From a virus: a stretch of DNA of 20,859 bases. The notes under the pieces are model-generated. The model was not told the origin of the DNA and ran no database searches. It was given only the letters and a program-made list of their open reading frames with translations. A program made the position numbers and the translations under genes. The DNA lies in the IMG/VR virus record IMGVR_UViG_3300046006_002425, positions 1 through 20,859 of that record; one strand, written 5' to 3'. Shown piece after piece: positions 19,962-20,859 of this stretch (its first letter is position 1; every line of letters starts with the position of its first letter).

Positions 19962-20348
19962 ATGCGACCCAAGACGGCCACCATCATGGTGATTGCCGTC
20001 GGCCCAAAGGGGCATCGTCGAGAAATCGGTGGTGCCCCTTCTCATTCCGCTTGCGGATGTGATGAGGCTGACAACAATGCGCCAATGATTGCGATTCCAG
20101 TCGAGGCTCTTTCCACTGACACGGAAGATGGCCAACAGGCTTCCCCCGAGGTTGGTGATGAAGTTGTCCTACAGGAAGTTCGAGGTATTCTCAAGAAGCT
20201 TGAAAATGGTGAGGCTTACGTTGAGATCCAGAGCGTGAACGGTATGCCCGCCGAATACGAGAAGGCCGGCAAGGAATCAATGGAACCAATGGACGAAGAA
20301 GGTATGCGAAACATGGTTTCCGAGTACGACAGCGAGATGGAGTCTTAA
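19962..20348 (+). CDS. Conserved phage hypothetical after the capsid gene
   Basis: 128 residues starting one base after the capsid stop. MIAIPVEALSTDTEDGQQAS (42-61), then PEVGDEVVLQEVRGI with the strand YVEIQSVNGMP, is a pattern often seen just behind N4-type capsid genes. The N-terminal 40 residues, with CGCD, may be an add-on, and an internal ATG at 20085 could be the real start. The C-terminus is Met/Glu-rich. A head-stabilising or regulatory role is only a guess. Confidence 0.68.
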   Translation: MRPKTATIMVIAVGPKGHRREIGGAPSHSACGCDEADNNAPMIAIPVEALSTDTEDGQQASPEVGDEVVLQEVRGILKKLENGEAYVEIQSVNGMPAEYEKAGKESMEPMDEEGMRNMVSEYDSEMES

Positions 20349-20349
20349 C

Positions 20350-20604
20350 ATGCCGATCTACACCTTCGAGAACAAAGGCAAGTCCTTGGAGCAAATCGCT
20401 CCAATGGGAACCGATTCTCTTGTTATCAAGGGTGAACGCTGGACGAGGCAGCCGGTAGCCCGCTTCGGGGTTACCGGTTTTGCCCGCGAAGCCGAACTCA
20501 AGGACAAGGTAAAGCAGGGCTTTAGCCGGATGGAAGACCGGCAGGGTACCCGCTTTGAAAGCACTTTCAGCAAGAATCAGATCCGTAAAATTTGGGACAT
20601 ATGA
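20350..20604 (+). CDS. 84-residue FmdB-like N-terminus protein without cysteines
   Basis: MPIYTFENKGKSLEQIAPMG copies the opening strands of FmdB-type zinc-ribbon proteins, where CxxC pairs follow, but this protein has no cysteine at all. Phage versions of this fold with lost cysteines are known to me. The remainder is basic and helical (REAELKDKVKQGFSRMEDRQ). Its place behind the capsid genes suggests a virion or assembly role, not a regulator. It overlaps the next gene as ATGA. Confidence 0.65.
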   Translation: MPIYTFENKGKSLEQIAPMGTDSLVIKGERWTRQPVARFGVTGFAREAELKDKVKQGFSRMEDRQGTRFESTFSKNQIRKIWDI

Positions 20605-20859
20605 GCATAGAATCTAATCTGGCAACCGAGTATTCGATGGGCAATGCGGGCTTCCAGCTCGTGACCTCTACCGCGTTGACCACTGGCCCATTCGTTGCGA
20701 TCACCACGATTGCCGTCACCACTTTCACTTCGATCACCGGTAATGGAATCAGCGGCTCTTGGTCCACAGTGGCTATCCCCGCTGGCATTACGCTTCCTGG
20801 GCCGATCACGAGCTTCCAGATTTCCAGTGGTCAGGTGGTCGCGTTCAACGGAATCATCA
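20601..20859 (+). CDS. Truncated Thr/Gly/Ser-rich structural-type protein
   Basis: Only the first 86 residues are inside the window. After MSIESNLATEYSMGN the sequence is low in charge and rich in Thr, Ser, Ile and Gly (FVAITTIAVTTFTSITGNGI), with a strand-like ending ITLPGPITSFQISSGQVVAF. The pattern resembles conserved small phage virion-associated proteins ('ItLPaGtxxxGxfTsixlxSGxViAY'), an inference. The start overlaps the previous stop as ATGA. Confidence 0.65.
   Translation, partial: MSIESNLATEYSMGNAGFQLVTSTALTTGPFVAITTIAVTTFTSITGNGISGSWSTVAIPAGITLPGPITSFQISSGQVVAFNGII

Noticed and set aside
19427-19987. 186-residue minus-strand frame
   Set aside because: Antisense to the major capsid gene, without independent support.
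1-20859. tRNA genes, integrase, attachment sites, reverse transcriptase or toxin-antitoxin pair
   Set aside because: Looked for by eye; no cloverleaf-like sequence, no tyrosine/serine recombinase motif, no reverse-transcriptase YxDD region and no recognisable toxin pair were found.

Overview
The window is a contiguous piece of a double-stranded DNA tailed-phage genome (free phage or metagenomic contig). It carries a recombination and replication block, a cluster of very small accessory genes, and a head-assembly block with terminase, portal, scaffold and an N4-gp56-type major capsid protein. I see no integrase, repressor, lysis gene, tail gene, tRNA or CRISPR array. Both ends cut through genes. 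The host cannot be named from the sequence. The primase-helicase N-terminus resembles PriCT-like domains I associate with Planctomycetes/Verrucomicrobia proteins, and several key genes lack a Shine-Dalgarno (SD) site and instead have A/C-rich leaders, so a PVC-group host is a weak guess.

Layout: (1) 1-3.4 kb, plus strand: 3' end of a probable single-strand annealing protein, PD-(D/E)XK exonuclease, DUF669-like protein, superfamily 2 helicase, tiny membrane protein, RuvC-like resolvase. (2) 3.4-8.0 kb, plus: about eighteen small genes, most joined by 4-base ATGA/GTGA stop-start overlaps, including zinc-ribbon proteins, helix-turn-helix (HTH) proteins, one with an RNA-polymerase-alpha-CTD-like segment, and a lysine/alanine-rich basic protein. 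(3) 8.0-9.8 kb, plus: a 594-residue protein combining a PriCT-like domain, a primase-polymerase-like domain and a RepA-like ATPase. (4) 9.7-10.4 kb, minus: one coiled-coil protein whose end overlaps the primase gene tail-to-tail. (5) 10.4-11.1 kb: about 720 bases without a gene, full of ordered repeats, palindromes and hairpins. (6) 11.1-12.7 kb, minus: an operon of five genes that mostly use TTG or GTG starts, with a candidate promoter at one end and an intrinsic terminator at the other; a tiny membrane protein sits at each end. (7) 12.7-20.86 kb, plus: small and large terminase, portal, four small conserved phage genes, scaffold, major capsid protein, two small genes and a truncated structural-type gene.

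Strand composition changes across the middle of the window: plus-strand coding DNA is C-rich on the left and strongly G-rich on the right. Together with the repeat-rich gap and the change of transcription direction, this makes 10.4-12.7 kb the best candidate for a replication origin and control region. That gap and the minus-strand operon are the least ordinary parts of the window; the rest is a fairly standard phage gene set with unfamiliar sequence.
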